From NCBI GenBank assembly GCA_000565345.1, contig AQOF01000003.1, forward strand, positions 67 through 61,982: 61,916 nt of DNA, in the 5' to 3' direction. Source of the stretch: Salinivibrio costicola subsp. costicola ATCC 33508 = LMG 11651. GTDB taxonomy: Bacteria > Pseudomonadota > Gammaproteobacteria > Enterobacterales > Vibrionaceae. The position numbers and the translations under genes were made by a program. The notes beneath the pieces are model-generated. The model had not been told where the DNA came from, did no database searches, and saw only the letters and a program-made list of their open reading frames with translations. Positions within the stretch are counted from its first letter, which is position 1. Each line of letters starts with the position of its first letter. Positions 29,777-41,003 of the stretch are shown piece after piece.

Positions 29777-31880
29777 TTAATTGTTGCCAACCGCATTAAC
29801 GATACGAATTTGTTTTTCGTCCGGTACTTCCTGGTAAGACAACACACGTAACGTCGGAATCGTATTCTTGACAAATTTTGCGAGCGTGGCTCTCAACACA
29901 CCCGATGTCAGCAATACCGCAGGCTCACCTTGTAGTTCTTGCTGCTGAGTGGCTTCAGCCAGTGAAGACTGTAACCGCTCAGCAAGACCAGGTTCTATGC
30001 CTGTTGACTCCCCACCGGACGCCTGCATTGTTTTATGCAACATCTGTTCCAGTTCAGGAACAAGGGTGATAACCGGTAGCTCAGGCGCGCTGCCATTGAT
30101 TTCTTGGACAATCAAGCGACGCAGAGCAATCCGCACTGCTGCCGTTAGGATGTCGGGATCTTGACTCTTTCCTGTGTACTCCGCCATGGTCTGCACAATG
30201 GTGCGGATATCACGGATAGGAATCGCTTCACTGAGCAAGTTCTGGAGCACTTTGACTAACACGCTCAGTGGGATCTGATCGGGAATAAGCCTTCCACCAA
30301 ACGAGGAACTTGTTTACCCAGCATATCTATCAAGTTCTGCGCTTCTTCATGGCCGAGTAGTCGCTCGGCATTATTGGTGAGCATTTGGCTCAGGTGTGTC
30401 GCCAGTACCGTTGCTGAATCAACCACTGTGTAGCCTAAGGCTTGCGCGTGCTCGCGCTGGCTCGGCTCTATCCAGACGGCCTCTAAGCCAAACGCCGGGT
30501 CTTGAGTCGGTTCACCGTCAATGGGTCCGAACACTTGGCCTGGATTAATGGCTAATTCATGTTGGGGGTGTACCTCTGCTTCACCGACCGCGACGCCCAT
30601 TAACGTAATGCGGTAGTTATGCGGTGGTAACTCTAGGTTATCGCGAATGTGTACGGGCGGGATTAAAAAGCCAAAGTCTTGCGAGAGTTTTTTACGCACC
30701 CCTTTCACTCGATCTAACAATTCGCCCCCTTGGTCTCGGTCGACCATAGCGATGAGCCGATAGCCCACTTCGAGGCCAATGACATCAACCGGTTGAACAT
30801 CATCCCAGGACAGCTCTTTTGGTGCCGGAGGGGCTGCATCAGGGACATCAGACTGCTCTGGCGCTTGTTGTGCTTTTTGATACTGCTGGTATTTCCAATA
30901 TGCCAGCCCACCACAAGCCAACGCCAAAAATAGAAAAGGCAGGTGTGGCATACCAGGCACCACGCCCATGATCGTCAGAATACCGGTGGCAATCATGAGG
31001 CACGTGGATTATCAAACAGCTGGAACACCACCTGCTGTCCCATATCCTCATCGGTATTTTGACGCGTCACCATAATGGCAGCACCAATGGATAACAGCAA
31101 TGAAGGGATTTGCGCGACAAGACCGTCACCAATGGTGAGCAAGGTATACACTTCTATCGCGTCTGAAAATCCTAAATCATGTTGGCCCATACCGATAGAC
31201 AGCCCACCAACAATGTTGATGAAAAGAATCAAGATCCCGGCAATCGCATCGCCTTTAACAAATTTGGACGCACCATCCATCGAGCCATAGAAGTCAGCCT
31301 CTTGCGTCACTTCTTGGCGCCGAGCACGCGCTTGCTCTTGATCGATTAACCCTGCGTTCAAGTCGGCATCAATGGCCATTTGCTTACCGGGCAACGCATC
31401 CAAGGTAAAACGCGCCGTGACCTCGGAAATCCGGCCTGCGCCTTTGGTGACAACCATAAAGTTAATGATCATCAAAATCAGGAAGACGACCAAACCGACA
31501 GCGTAGTTGCCACCAATCACGACTGACCCAAATGCACCAATGACCTGACCGGCTGCATCGGGGCCCTCGTGACCATAAAGCAAAACCACCCGGGTAGAGG
31601 CAACATTAAGTGCTAGTCTCATCAAGGTTGCAATTAACAACACCGCGGGGAAGGCAGCAAACTCAAGAGGGCGGCGGGTATAAATAGTGACCAGCAATAC
31701 AATCAACGACAAGGCAATGTTGAAAGAAAACATTAAGTCGAGCAGCATCGGCGGTACAGGCAGCACCACCATCGCTAAGGTGGCCAATACCAGTACCGGT
31801 GCGCCGATCGCCGGCATCGCACCCAAGCGGTGGTAAGGTACCTTGTCAGAAAATGGCAATCGCCACTTGGCTTTTAACAT
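29777..31880 (-). CDS. flhA: Flagellar type III export gate protein FlhA, with two apparent frameshifts
   Basis: Proton-driven export-gate protein with eight membrane helices and a cytoplasmic docking domain. The FHIPEP signature region reads RLALNVASTRVVLL and GNYAVGLVVFLILMI. A missing base near 30999-31000 (FDNPRA to LMIATGILTIMG) and another near 30287 (RLVEGL to IPDQIPLSVLVKV) split it into three frames. Corrected length is 701 residues, the family length. First gene of the flhA-flhFG-fliA-che operon, with a sigma54 promoter about 75 bp upstream. Confidence 0.94.
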
Positions 31881-31953
31881 GTCAGGCGTTTAAGTCCATG
31901 ATTGGTGAACGTGGGCCAGTTGCCACGCGGAAATAAAACGAGAGTGCAAGGCA

Positions 31954-31969
31954 AGCAATTTTTACGCCA
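31954..31969 (-). promoter_or_regulatory. Sigma54 (-24/-12) promoter of the flhA operon
   Basis: Minus strand TGGCGT-AAAAA-TTGCT, GG and GC separated by exactly 10 bases, near-consensus. Predicted 5' leader about 60 nt. FlrA is the expected activator by analogy with V. cholerae. Confidence 0.85.
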
Positions 31970-32074
31970 GAAAAAGCGGATAATGTGTCAGCTTTTTGGC
32001 GCGTCTACCAGCCAAAAAACACCGACAAGCAACCCGATAGCGGGACTTCGTTCACGCGTACGATGACACCATGG

Positions 32075-33210
32075 TTAATCGTGTTTCAAATCGGTAGGGA
32101 TGGGTAAGTAGGTATCATCTGGCGCGTGGGCCGCCAGCCTCGGCCTTTTTTGTATTGCTTGAGCTGGAAGACATACGCTAACACCTGAGCAACGGCAGTA
32201 AACAAACCGTCTGGGATCTGCTGCTCTAGCTCGGTACTGAAATACAGCGCGCGTGCTAGCGGTGGTGCAGGTACAATGGCAACATCATATTCTGCTGCAA
32301 TTTCACGAATCTTCAGTGCGGTAAAATCAGAGCCTTTGGCTATCACAACCGGCGCACTATCCATGTCGCTGTTGTAGCGTAACGCCACCGAATAGTGCTC
32401 AGGGTTAGTGACCACAACATCAGCTTGAGGCACATCGGCCATCATCCGACGTTGCGCCATTTCCCGTTGCAGCATGCGAATACGCCCTTTAACTTCAGGG
32501 CTACCTTCGGTCTCTTTGTGCTCGTCTTTGACCTCTTGTTTAGTCATCTTCAGCTGCTCATTGTGTTGCCAAATTTGGAATGGCACATCAATCACCACCA
32601 CCACCAACAGTGAACAACAGACCAACAACACAAAGTCCAATAAAATATTTAACGCGTGATAAAGATTGCTGGGGAAGGTATCGATCGTCAGCTCAAAAAA
32701 CTCTTCTAAGTTGATATAGACCAAATAGGTCGCAACGCCGGCGACTAGCAAGACTTTCAACACTGACTTCAACAGCTCGACGAGCCCTTGGGTACCAAAC
32801 ATACGCTTGAAGCCAGAAATCGGGCTCATTTTTGATAATTTGGGCCGCGCGGCTTCCCAAGAGAAGCTGACACCTCCCAAACCTGCTGCGCCGACGAGGC
32901 CGGAGATAAATAACACCACAAGGATCAAGCCTAAGGGCAGTATTAGATGCAGTAGCTCACCAACGACCACCAGCATCAGCTCTGAGCTATCGAAGATTTC
33001 AGCACGCGAAAGTGAAAACAAGCGCGTCATCAGCGCCATTAACGCTTCGCCCAACGCTTGTCCAAACCACATTAAACTGACGGCACCCACCACCAGCACT
33101 GCCACTGACGCTAGTTCTCTTGAGCGCGGTACTTGGCCCTTTTCCCGCGCCTGCTCCTGCCTTCGGGGTGTGGCGTCTTCTGTTCTTTCCTGACCGTCAC
33201 TCTCTGCCAT
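32075..33210 (-). CDS. flhB: Flagellar export switch protein FlhB, frameshift near the C-terminus
   Basis: Four membrane helices, then the cytoplasmic switch domain with the autocleavage motif in the NPEH form (VVVTNPEHYSVALRY). A missing base near 32131 shifts the last residues. Restored, the chain ends APDDTYLPIPTDLKHD with a TAA at 32075, which is the family-like end (PIPxDL); the uncorrected tail (PTRQMIPTYPSLPI) is not. Corrected length is 378 residues. The start overlaps the fliR stop (TAATG). Last gene of the fliE-flhB operon. Confidence 0.93.
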
Positions 33211-34004
33211 TAGTTAAACTCGCAATTCAGCCGGATAAGGGAGCAAATTTGATTGAGCCCGGTTTGCCAATGGTTGTTGTAGTGCGTCAACATACCAGAC
33301 AGTAAGTACCAACTGATCAACAACCCCATCAACAATGCAAATGCAAAGCCAAGTGAGAAAATATTAAGTTGTGGCGCCGCTCGGGTCATCACACCAAAAG
33401 ACAAATTGACCACCAACAAAGCAATGACACCATGCCAGCGACATACTCAATGCGACCTCGAACATGATCCCAAACCCATGCTAGCGAGGCTGGCTCGATA
33501 ATCTGCGGCCCTAGTCATCTCGCCAATGGGGAGCGTCTCAAAGCTTATTACCACTAGGTTAAGCATTTTCAAGTGGCCATCGGTGGACAGAAATAACATA
33601 ACGGCCAAGAAGAGATAAAACTGACCCAATAGTGGCGTGTTTTGACCGTTGGCTGGATCCACCATTGACGCAAAACCCAAACTTGATTGCATCCCCAAGA
33701 TCTGGCCGAGGATGACGAAGGTTTGGGTAATGAACTGCGTGACTAGCCCCATCGCAACGCCAATCACGACTTGCTGCGCGAGCACCATAAATCCGGCAAA
33801 TGACACTAACTCAATGTCCTCTGGCACCGCAGGAAGTGCAGGCATGACCGCAAAGGTAATCGCAAGAGAAAGGTATAAACGGATCCGGGTAGGCACGAAA
33901 CGGGCACCAAAAAACGTCATCGCCATCATCATCGATGAGATGCGTGTAAACGGCCAAAAGTAGTTAGCCATCCAAGATAAAATCACCGAGGCCGGATATT
34001 CCAT
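33210..34004 (-). CDS. fliR: Flagellar export gate protein FliR, with two compensating frameshifts
   Basis: Polytopic export-gate subunit. N-terminal part YFWPFTRISSMMMAMTFFGAR and GMQSSLGFASMVDPANGQ match the family. A lost base near 33480 and an extra base near 33432 put about 17 codons (GFGIMFEVALSMSLAG) in another frame before returning to VIALLVVNLSFGVMTRAAPQ. Corrected length is 264 residues. It lies between fliQ and flhB. Confidence 0.92.
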
Positions 34005-34015
34005 ATGCCTTTCCG

Positions 34016-34285
34016 TCAGTACAGAATGGTTGGGATGTGATCAATCAAACGATAAAAATATTCCATCAACATCCGTGTCATCCAATGACCAAAAAACATC
34101 AGCGCAATAAACGTCGCAATTAAACGGGGAAGAAAACTGAGTGTCTGCTCGTTGATCGAGGTTGCCGCTTGGAATACAGCGACGATCAAACCGACTAACA
34201 AACCCGGCACGACAATCGCAGACACTAACAGTAGTACCAGGTAAAGCGCATCCTGGAACAGTTCAACAAACGCTTCCGGGGCCAT
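34016..34285 (-). CDS. fliQ: Flagellar export gate protein FliQ
   Basis: 89 residues with two membrane helices (LVLLLVSAIVVPGLLVGLIV and LIATFIALMFFGHWM) and the FQAATSINEQTLSFLPR loop of the family. The ATG at 34285 was chosen (MAPEAFVELFQDAL), 11 bp after fliP. Confidence 0.96.
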   Translation of the reverse strand: MAPEAFVELFQDALYLVLLLVSAIVVPGLLVGLIVAVFQAATSINEQTLSFLPRLIATFIALMFFGHWMTRMLMEYFYRLIDHIPTILY

Positions 34286-34296
34286 TGCTGCCTCCT

Positions 34297-35136
34297 TTAG
34301 CCAAAACTGGCGGCGAGGGTAGAAAGGATCAAATTCCACCCATCAACCAACACGAAGAGCATTAATTTAAACGGTAATGACACTATCATGGGCGACAACA
34401 TCATCATACCCATCGCCATCAATACCGACGCTACCACCAAGTCAATCACCAAAAACGGTAAGAACAGCATGAATCCAATTTGGAACGCGGTTTTCAGTTC
34501 TGATGTCACAAATGCGGGGATCAGTACGGTCATTGGCACCTGCTCTGGCTCGTCAACTTGAGCGCCCGACATATTGACAAAGGTTTCCAAATCTTTAACA
34601 CGGGTTTGCCTAAGCATAAACTCTCGTAGTGGCACTTGCACCCGAGTGAAGGCCTCACGCGCTGTCATCTGCTCATTGATATACGGCTGTACCGCCTCTG
34701 TATTCATTTTATCGATCACCGGCGACATAATGAACAAGGTCAAAAACATGGCGATGCCAATAATGACTTGATTGGACGGCGTTTGCTGTAACCCCATCGC
34801 TTGGCGAAGGATCGCCATCACCACCACAATGCGGGTAAAGGACGTCATTAAAATGACGACCGCTGGCAAAAACCCCAACGCGGTCATCAGCGCTAAAATT
34901 TGTAAGGTCACTGAGTAGTCTTCGCTACCATCCGGATTGACTCGCATGGTCACCGCAGGGATCCCGCCTCCGGTATTGCGCTGCGTTTCCAGGCGAACCG
35001 CTTCACCGCTATCATTCAGTGACTCGGTTGTGATGCTTTCCTGGGCGGGCGTGGCCTCTTGCTCGGCGAAAGCAAACGGTGTCATCAAAGTGGCCACCAC
35101 CAGAACCCAGGCTGCCAATAGCGTGCGTATCGTCAT
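34297..35136 (-). CDS. fliP: Flagellar export gate protein FliP
   Basis: 279 residues. Cleavable signal ([19 protein letters not shown]), then four membrane helices with the family blocks [19 protein letters not shown] and [20 protein letters not shown]. Forms the FliPQR pore. The ATG overlaps the fliO stop. Confidence 0.96.
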   Translation of the reverse strand: MTIRTLLAAWVLVVATLMTPFAFAEQEATPAQESITTESLNDSGEAVRLETQRNTGGGIPAVTMRVNPDGSEDYSVTLQILALMTALGFLPAVVILMTSFTRIVVVMAILRQAMGLQQTPSNQVIIGIAMFLTLFIMSPVIDKMNTEAVQPYINEQMTAREAFTRVQVPLREFMLRQTRVKDLETFVNMSGAQVDEPEQVPMTVLIPAFVTSELKTAFQIGFMLFLPFLVIDLVVASVLMAMGMMMLSPMIVSLPFKLMLFVLVDGWNLILSTLAASFG

Positions 35137-35525
35137 TTTCGATTCAATAGTTGGCTAAGCTGATTTGCAAAGCGAGAGTGAGAGTCTGGCGAAGTCGGCG
35201 CTGTTGTGGGCACCGGATTATCTAGCGCTTTTAATAGCTGCACCTGAGAAGCTGTAACACCGATGACAAGTTGCTCTCCATGCACGTCCACAACTAATAT
35301 CCGCTCTTTTTGGCCAATGGCTAATTGACTGACAATTTTGATCCCATTGCTTTGCTGCGCCAAGCCAGGGAGCTTAAGCCGACGTAATAGCCACGCTAAG
35401 CCAAAGATTAATGCCAATACCAGCCCGAGAGACAACAGCATTGTCACTATGCTTACATCTGGCGCCGCTGCCCAAGCGGGCATCGGCACCAACAATATTC
35501 CCCAAACGCGTCGGTTCACGATCAT
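35133..35525 (-). CDS. fliO: Flagellar protein FliO
   Basis: 130 residues: signal-like N-terminus ([11 protein letters not shown]), a membrane helix ([21 protein letters not shown]) and a small cytoplasmic domain ([27 protein letters not shown]). FliO helps FliP assembly. The ATG at 35525 is two bases after the fliN stop; the longer reading lies inside fliN. Confidence 0.9.
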   Translation of the reverse strand: MIVNRRVWGILLVPMPAWAAAPDVSIVTMLLSLGLVLALIFGLAWLLRRLKLPGLAQQSNGIKIVSQLAIGQKERILVVDVHGEQLVIGVTASQVQLLKALDNPVPTTAPTSPDSHSRFANQLSQLLNRK

Positions 35526-35526
35526 C

Positions 35527-35925
35527 TTATCGTAACTTCTTAATTCGCTCAGTTTGACTGATGACATCGGTAAGACGAATACCAAATTTATCGTTAACCA
35601 CCACCACTTCACCGTGGGCGATCAAGGTACCGTTCACCAGAACATCGAGCGATTCACCGGCGAGACGGTCGAGTTCAACCACCGAGCCTTGGTTAAGCTG
35701 GAGAAGATTCCGAATATTAATCTGGGTGTGTCCCACTTCCATCGAAATGGTCACCGGAATATCGAGAATCGCATCGAGCTTACGTTGTTCATCCGCGCCC
35801 AGTTGCTTCTCACTGTCGTCAGTGAGCTCATCCAATGGTGCCGCTTGTACATCATCTGATCCTTCCGAATCAGACTGCTCAGCCAGGGCAGCAGCCCAAT
35901 CATCATCTACATCATTTTGATCCAT
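35527..35925 (-). CDS. fliN: Flagellar motor switch protein FliN
   Basis: 132 residues: an acidic N-terminal extension (MDQNDVDDDWAAALAEQ) and the C-ring SpoA domain (ILDIPVTISMEVGHTQINIR, LIAHGEVVVVNDKFGIRLTD). Part of the C-ring with FliM and FliG; also docks FliH. Confidence 0.96.
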   Translation of the reverse strand: MDQNDVDDDWAAALAEQSDSEGSDDVQAAPLDELTDDSEKQLGADEQRKLDAILDIPVTISMEVGHTQINIRNLLQLNQGSVVELDRLAGESLDVLVNGTLIAHGEVVVVNDKFGIRLTDVISQTERIKKLR

Positions 35926-35954
35926 GACGTCTTACCCCTGTTTACTGGTCTTAT

Positions 35955-37025
35955 TCACTGAGTTTTACCTTGTTTACCATCAATCGGTAAATCTTCCTCG
36001 AGATCATCGAGTAGCTCAGATTTATCCTGTAATAGCGAAATATCAGACTTCGCCATATCAGGTCGTTTTAGTTTTTCAACAATTTTCAGTGCCAGTTTAT
36101 CGTTAGACTGGCCCATTTTCGCTCGATAGGTTGGCAAGTCTTCCACAAAAACCGTACACGCATCTGGCATATCAACCGGGATCACATCCCCTTTTTGTAA
36201 CTCCATCAAATCGCGCAACGATAAGGTCACATCGAGTAATTTTGCACTGAGTTCCACATTCACGTCCAAGATTTCATCACGTAGCGCTTTACTCCAGCGC
36301 ACGTCGGTATCCATCTTGTCACTTTGTACCCCGGCGTCGAGGAGCTCACGGATTGGCTCCAGCATCGAATAAGGCATGACCATATGAATGTCACCGCCCC
36401 CGCCATCCAGTTCGATGTGGAATGAACTGACCACAATCACTTCCGATGGACTGACAATGTTTGCCATCGCCGGGTTGACTTCCGAATCAAGATACTCAAA
36501 GGCCACTTCCATAACAGGGGCCCACGCGTCTTTATAATCCTCAAACATCAGCTTCAGCAGCATCTGTATGACGCGTCGTTCGGTTGGGGTAAATTCGCGC
36601 CCTTCGATCCGGGCATGAAATCGGCCATCGCCACCAAAGAAGTTCTCAACCAAAATAAAGACCAGTCGGGCCTCCATGGTGATTAAGCTCGTCCCTTTTA
36701 GTGGACGAAACCGTACCATGTTTAAACTGGTCGGAACGTATAACGTGTTTTGGTACTCGCCAAACTTCATCATCTGCACGCCGTTTATCGAAACTTCGGC
36801 GGTTTTCCGCAGCATATTGAACAAGCTGATGCGCATGTGACGAGCAAAACGCTCATTGATAAGCTCGAGCGTCGGCATGCGCCCGCGCACAATTCTATCT
36901 TGTGACGAGAAGTCGAAGGAGACCGTCCCATCTTCTCCAACCTCGGGCTCATTATCGTCGTCATCGACGTCGTCAACGCCGTGAAGGAGCGCGTCAATCT
37001 CGTCTTGGCTGAGTAAGTCAGTCAC
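35955..37025 (-). CDS. fliM: Flagellar motor switch protein FliM
   Basis: 356 residues: N-terminal CheY-P binding segment (DLLSQDEIDALLHGVDD), middle CheC-like domain (LINERFARHMRISLFNMLR) and C-terminal SpoA domain. Note that the EIDALLHG segment also fits the acidic LLxG pattern seen in CheA, ParP and CheZ. FliM is the docking site for CheY-P in the switch. Confidence 0.96.
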   Translation of the reverse strand: MTDLLSQDEIDALLHGVDDVDDDDNEPEVGEDGTVSFDFSSQDRIVRGRMPTLELINERFARHMRISLFNMLRKTAEVSINGVQMMKFGEYQNTLYVPTSLNMVRFRPLKGTSLITMEARLVFILVENFFGGDGRFHARIEGREFTPTERRVIQMLLKLMFEDYKDAWAPVMEVAFEYLDSEVNPAMANIVSPSEVIVVSSFHIELDGGGGDIHMVMPYSMLEPIRELLDAGVQSDKMDTDVRWSKALRDEILDVNVELSAKLLDVTLSLRDLMELQKGDVIPVDMPDACTVFVEDLPTYRAKMGQSNDKLALKIVEKLKRPDMAKSDISLLQDKSELLDDLEEDLPIDGKQGKTQ

Positions 37026-37033
37026 GTCATCAC

Positions 37034-37525
37034 CTATTGCATCACAAACCCAGTGAAGAGAACCCGCTCTACCACCGGCTCACCCGTTACTTTAATTAAA
37101 GCCGCGCGCACATTCTCAGCGGACTGACGCCGGACTTCTAGCTGACCTTGAGGGGTCCGCAGTTGCTCAACTGTGGCAGCACCAAAGGTATTGAGTAACG
37201 CGTGTTCTACCAGCGGCAAATTTTCCTTCGCTAGCGCTTCTCTCTCACTACCACGCACCAATAATTGTGCATTCACTTGCACCAGCCGCTGTTGTTCATC
37301 ACCGGTCACGTTAAAGACAAACGGCTGAGGTAGCGTGACATAAATGGCCGGAAGCGTGTTATTTTCTTCCTCCAAGACAATATCGTCCTGGCTTTTATCG
37401 TCACCCGATAAAAAGAAAAAAGCCCCACCGCCTACGGCCGCCAATAACACCACAGCAGCAACAATGATAATGATGAGCTTTTTCTTGCCCCCGCCTTGTT
37501 CCGAGGTTGCGTTGTCATTTGCCAT
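37034..37525 (-). CDS. fliL: Flagellar basal body-associated protein FliL
   Basis: 163 residues: Lys-rich cytoplasmic start, one membrane helix (LIIIIVAAVVLLAAVGGGAFFF), and a periplasmic domain that in vibrios rings the stator units. Sits 9 bp before fliM. Confidence 0.95.
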   Translation of the reverse strand: MANDNATSEQGGGKKKLIIIIVAAVVLLAAVGGGAFFFLSGDDKSQDDIVLEEENNTLPAIYVTLPQPFVFNVTGDEQQRLVQVNAQLLVRGSEREALAKENLPLVEHALLNTFGAATVEQLRTPQGQLEVRRQSAENVRAALIKVTGEPVVERVLFTGFVMQ

Positions 37526-37560
37526 GGCTATTCATGCTCCTCATTATTGGTGCGTTTTGA

Positions 37561-39134
37561 TCAAGCATAGTAATCGACAGCGCGATCATTGTGTGAAACG
37601 TTTAACGCGTGCCCTGCTAACATCGCGTCATCATTGTCCTCACCGGTCGTTAATCCAAGAGGTGAGCCGCCTGACGCCCCTGCCCCAGCATGATTTTGTT
37701 GTCCTGAAGCCATTTGTTGCGCGCCACTGTCTTGCTGCTGAACGGATCCTTGAGCCAACTGTAAGCCTTGTTGCTGTAGCATATCACGAAGCCGCGGCAT
37801 TGCTTGTTCAACCGCGTCTCGCGCTTGCTGGTTGGCGACTGTAATGTGAACCGTCGCTTGATCGTTGTTCATTCCCAACTTAATTTGCATTCGCCCTAGC
37901 TCAGGAGGATCAAGCCGAATATCAACCTGCTTGAGGTTTTTTGACAGCATGATGTTAATACGCTCCGTCAAGGCAGCACCAGCTTCTGTGGGCGTTTGTC
38001 CGAGCGGGAGGGGCGCCTGTGCACTCTGCGCTGCTTGCATATCTTGTCGTGCCGTGGCGGACTGGGCCGACGACAACCCTAAACCACTTGCCAATTGTTG
38101 CGCTAAGTTTTCAGGCGTGTGGCTCCCTCTGCTGCGCTAGAAGCACTGCCACTTGTCAATGCGGTGTCCGCTTGACCCGCTTGCTCTGCCATCGCTTTTA
38201 ATGCGGCTTTGCTGAGGTCATCCGACTGGCCCATTTTTCCTGCTAATAACGACGCTGGATTGGCATTGGGGGTCGCTGCTGATTTTGCATCATGGCGCGG
38301 TTTATCGGTCAGCTCGCTACTCTTTAATAGTGTCGCGCCTTCTTTTGTGATGCTCTCTTTCAGCAGGCTCTCTTTCCCGCTCCCTTCTTTCGCCAGCGTT
38401 TCCTTCTCTTTGCTTAGAGATGCTGGATTATCTGTCTCTTGTTGCGCTTTGGCGGTTGACCATTTTATCGCGCTTCCATCCGATTCAAGCGCGTTACCTT
38501 TGCGATGTGCAGCACTCTCAGCGTCAAGTGATTGCGTCGCTCTTACTTGACTTGCCAACGCCGCCAACTGATCCGGCGATAACTGATCGAGTACTTTTTC
38601 GGGTGACACACCCTCCGGCAAGTTTTTGGCCAGCTCAGTCAATAACGCTTGTCTGTCGATCACCCCTTCTGTGTTATCACCGTCTATCTGCACACTTTCA
38701 TCGTCATCAGATTGCGTTACGTTTAGCGTCTGTGCTGATAACGCATCCGCACTGGCAGATAAGGGATCAACGTCGGCAGTAGGCAAAGATTTGCCATTAA
38801 GCATGGCTGCCGCTTGATTCAGTCGCATCAGCAGTGCTTGGCTCTCTTCCATGGCTGTCATATCGGCAATTTCGGCCATTTCCGCTTCGCTAAACATGCC
38901 ATCAGCAAGCATCGCCTCGGCATCAATTGCCTGACCATCAACCAGTAAAGTCTTGCCATCTTGGGTCAGTTTAATCGGTATGTCGCCTTGCTCACCCTTG
39001 CCATCAATGGACTGGCGCAACGCCGCTAAAAAGCCGGTATTTTTATCACCTTTTACCTCGCCTGTCGCACCGTCACTGGTCGCGAGAGGAGTTTTAGGTG
39101 AGAGATTGGAAAGCGTCAGCGTAGACTGCGTCAT
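37561..39134 (-). CDS. fliK: Flagellar hook-length control protein FliK, with an apparent frameshift
   Basis: Secreted ruler with a low-complexity Ser/Ala/Lys/Glu N-terminal two-thirds and the conserved export-switch domain (KQVDIRLDPPELGRMQIKLG, VANQQARDAVEQAMPRLRDML). A lost base between about 38113 and 38130 breaks the frame; restored, it reads THTPENLAQQLASGLGLSS. Corrected length is 524 residues. It lies between fliJ and fliL, 96 bp after fliJ. Confidence 0.92.
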
Positions 39135-39230
39135 AAGTTTCTCGTCATTACCTTATGGTTATCCTTTAAACCGAGCCTCAATGTGCTGGCATGTCGGTAA
39201 TGATAAAGCAATTATCGCGCCATTTTATTC

Positions 39231-39680
39231 TTAGGAAAAGGGAGAGGGACGTCGGCGTGCAATAATTGCTGCCATTTCATCCATTTGACGCTGTTCTTGA
39301 TAATGAGCACGTTCCGCTTCTTCTCGCGCTCGCTTTTCGATTAACCACTCGAGAGACTGCCGGTGTTGGCGTGTTTGTTGCCATGCTTGACGGCACTGTT
39401 CTAAATGATCCTTAAACTGATGCTCAGCACCTCGTTGCTTTGCCAAGGTTTCATCAAGCTGGACGATAAATTTATTAAGATGGCCAAACGCGCTGGCAGA
39501 GAGCCCTGACTGACCCCGGTCAGACATTTGTCGGCAATATTCCAGACGATACTGCTCAATTTGCTCGAGCTGGTGATAATAGCCATCTAATGCTTGCTGG
39601 GCTTCACTGACGCTAAGTTGCGCCTGCTTTTCATCTTCTTGGGCCTTTTCTAACAATAAATGCAGTGCATGGTCAGCCAT
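39231..39680 (-). CDS. fliJ: Flagellar export chaperone FliJ
   Basis: 149 residues, nearly all coiled coil (LEKAQEDEKQAQLSVSEAQ, EWLIEKRAREEAERAHYQEQ). Links the FliI ATPase to FlhA. It follows fliI by 3 bp. Confidence 0.93.
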   Translation of the reverse strand: MADHALHLLLEKAQEDEKQAQLSVSEAQQALDGYYHQLEQIEQYRLEYCRQMSDRGQSGLSASAFGHLNKFIVQLDETLAKQRGAEHQFKDHLEQCRQAWQQTRQHRQSLEWLIEKRAREEAERAHYQEQRQMDEMAAIIARRRPSPFS

Positions 39681-39683
39681 AAA

Positions 39684-41003
39684 TTATCCTTGCAAGGTTG
39701 AGCGCAACATATTGACGCACATATCGAAAGGGACCACCTCTTTCATCCCTTGTTGCAAATAATTATCCAGTTTTGGCTTCAGGTGAAAGGCTTGGTCAAC
39801 GGCTGCATCACTGCCTGGCTTGTACGCGCCAATTGAGACCAAGTCTTGGTTTTTGCGGCAAACGGACAACACTTGCCGCACCGCTTTCGACATCAAGATT
39901 TGCTCGTCATTGGTAATATTGGGCATCACACGGCTTACCGAGCGTTCGACATCAATCGCCGGATAATGCCCACCATCCGCCAATTCGCGAGATAACACGA
40001 TGTGACCATCAAGAATGGCACGTGCAGCGTCGGCAATTGGATCTTGTAAGTCATCACCTTCGGTCAATACAGTAAAAAATGCCGTGATCGAGCCCTGCCC
40101 GACAGCCCCATTTCCTGCACGCTCGACTAATGAGGGTAAACGGGCAAATACCGAGGGTGGGTAGCCTTTAGTCGCGGGAGGTTCACCGACGGATAATGCG
40201 ATCTCACGTTGTGCCTGAGCAAAACGTGTTAATGAGTCCATCAGCAAAAGCACATCCAACCCAAGATCGCGAAAATACTCAGCGATCGTTAGTGCCGTTT
40301 GACAGCCTTTTAAGCGCACAAGCGGCGATGAATCAGCAGGGGCGGCGATAACGACGGCACGGGCCCGGCCCTCCTCCCCTAAGATATCATCGATAAATTC
40401 TTTTACTTCTCGGCCACGTTCGCCAATCAGCCCCACAACCACAACTTGTGCCGTGGTGCCACGTGTCATCATCCCAAGCGTTACGGATTTACCCACACCA
40501 GAGCCGGCAAACAACCCAATTCGCTGCCCTTTACCGACAGTAAGCAGACCGTTAATCGCTTTGATCCCCACATCGAGGGGTTCTCGAATTGGCTGTCTCG
40601 CTAATGGGTTGATGGGAGTACCTTCTAAACTGGCCTGCTTATCAGTGTAGATATCCCCTTTTCCATCCAGTGGGTTTCCCATACCGTCGATAACACGGCC
40701 AAGCAGCTCCATGCCTACGGAAAGTTGGCTACGTTCAGATAAAGGCGTCACGCGTGCGCCCGGGAGCACCCCAGAGACTTGTTCGTTTGGCATCAAGTAC
40801 AACAACTCTCCGGCAAACCCCACCACTTCCGCTTCGATGGTTCCATTTAAGGTCTCGACCGCACAAACAGAACCGATGGGCGCCCGGCAGCCGATCGCTT
40901 CGAGCGTTAAGCCGACCATTCGTACCAATTTGCCGGATGCCACGGGTTTTGGCGCAAGGTTATCTAATTGACACCGCTTTAAGCGCTCAGCCAGCTGACT
41001 CAT
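39684..41003 (-). CDS. fliI: Flagellar export ATPase FliI
   Basis: 439 residues, F1-beta-like hexameric ATPase: Walker [12 protein letters not shown] (about 163-173), Walker [18 protein letters not shown], and the [16 protein letters not shown] block typical of FliI. The start overlaps the fliH stop (ATGA). Confidence 0.97.
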   Translation of the reverse strand: MSQLAERLKRCQLDNLAPKPVASGKLVRMVGLTLEAIGCRAPIGSVCAVETLNGTIEAEVVGFAGELLYLMPNEQVSGVLPGARVTPLSERSQLSVGMELLGRVIDGMGNPLDGKGDIYTDKQASLEGTPINPLARQPIREPLDVGIKAINGLLTVGKGQRIGLFAGSGVGKSVTLGMMTRGTTAQVVVVGLIGERGREVKEFIDDILGEEGRARAVVIAAPADSSPLVRLKGCQTALTIAEYFRDLGLDVLLLMDSLTRFAQAQREIALSVGEPPATKGYPPSVFARLPSLVERAGNGAVGQGSITAFFTVLTEGDDLQDPIADAARAILDGHIVLSRELADGGHYPAIDVERSVSRVMPNITNDEQILMSKAVRQVLSVCRKNQDLVSIGAYKPGSDAAVDQAFHLKPKLDNYLQQGMKEVVPFDMCVNMLRSTLQG

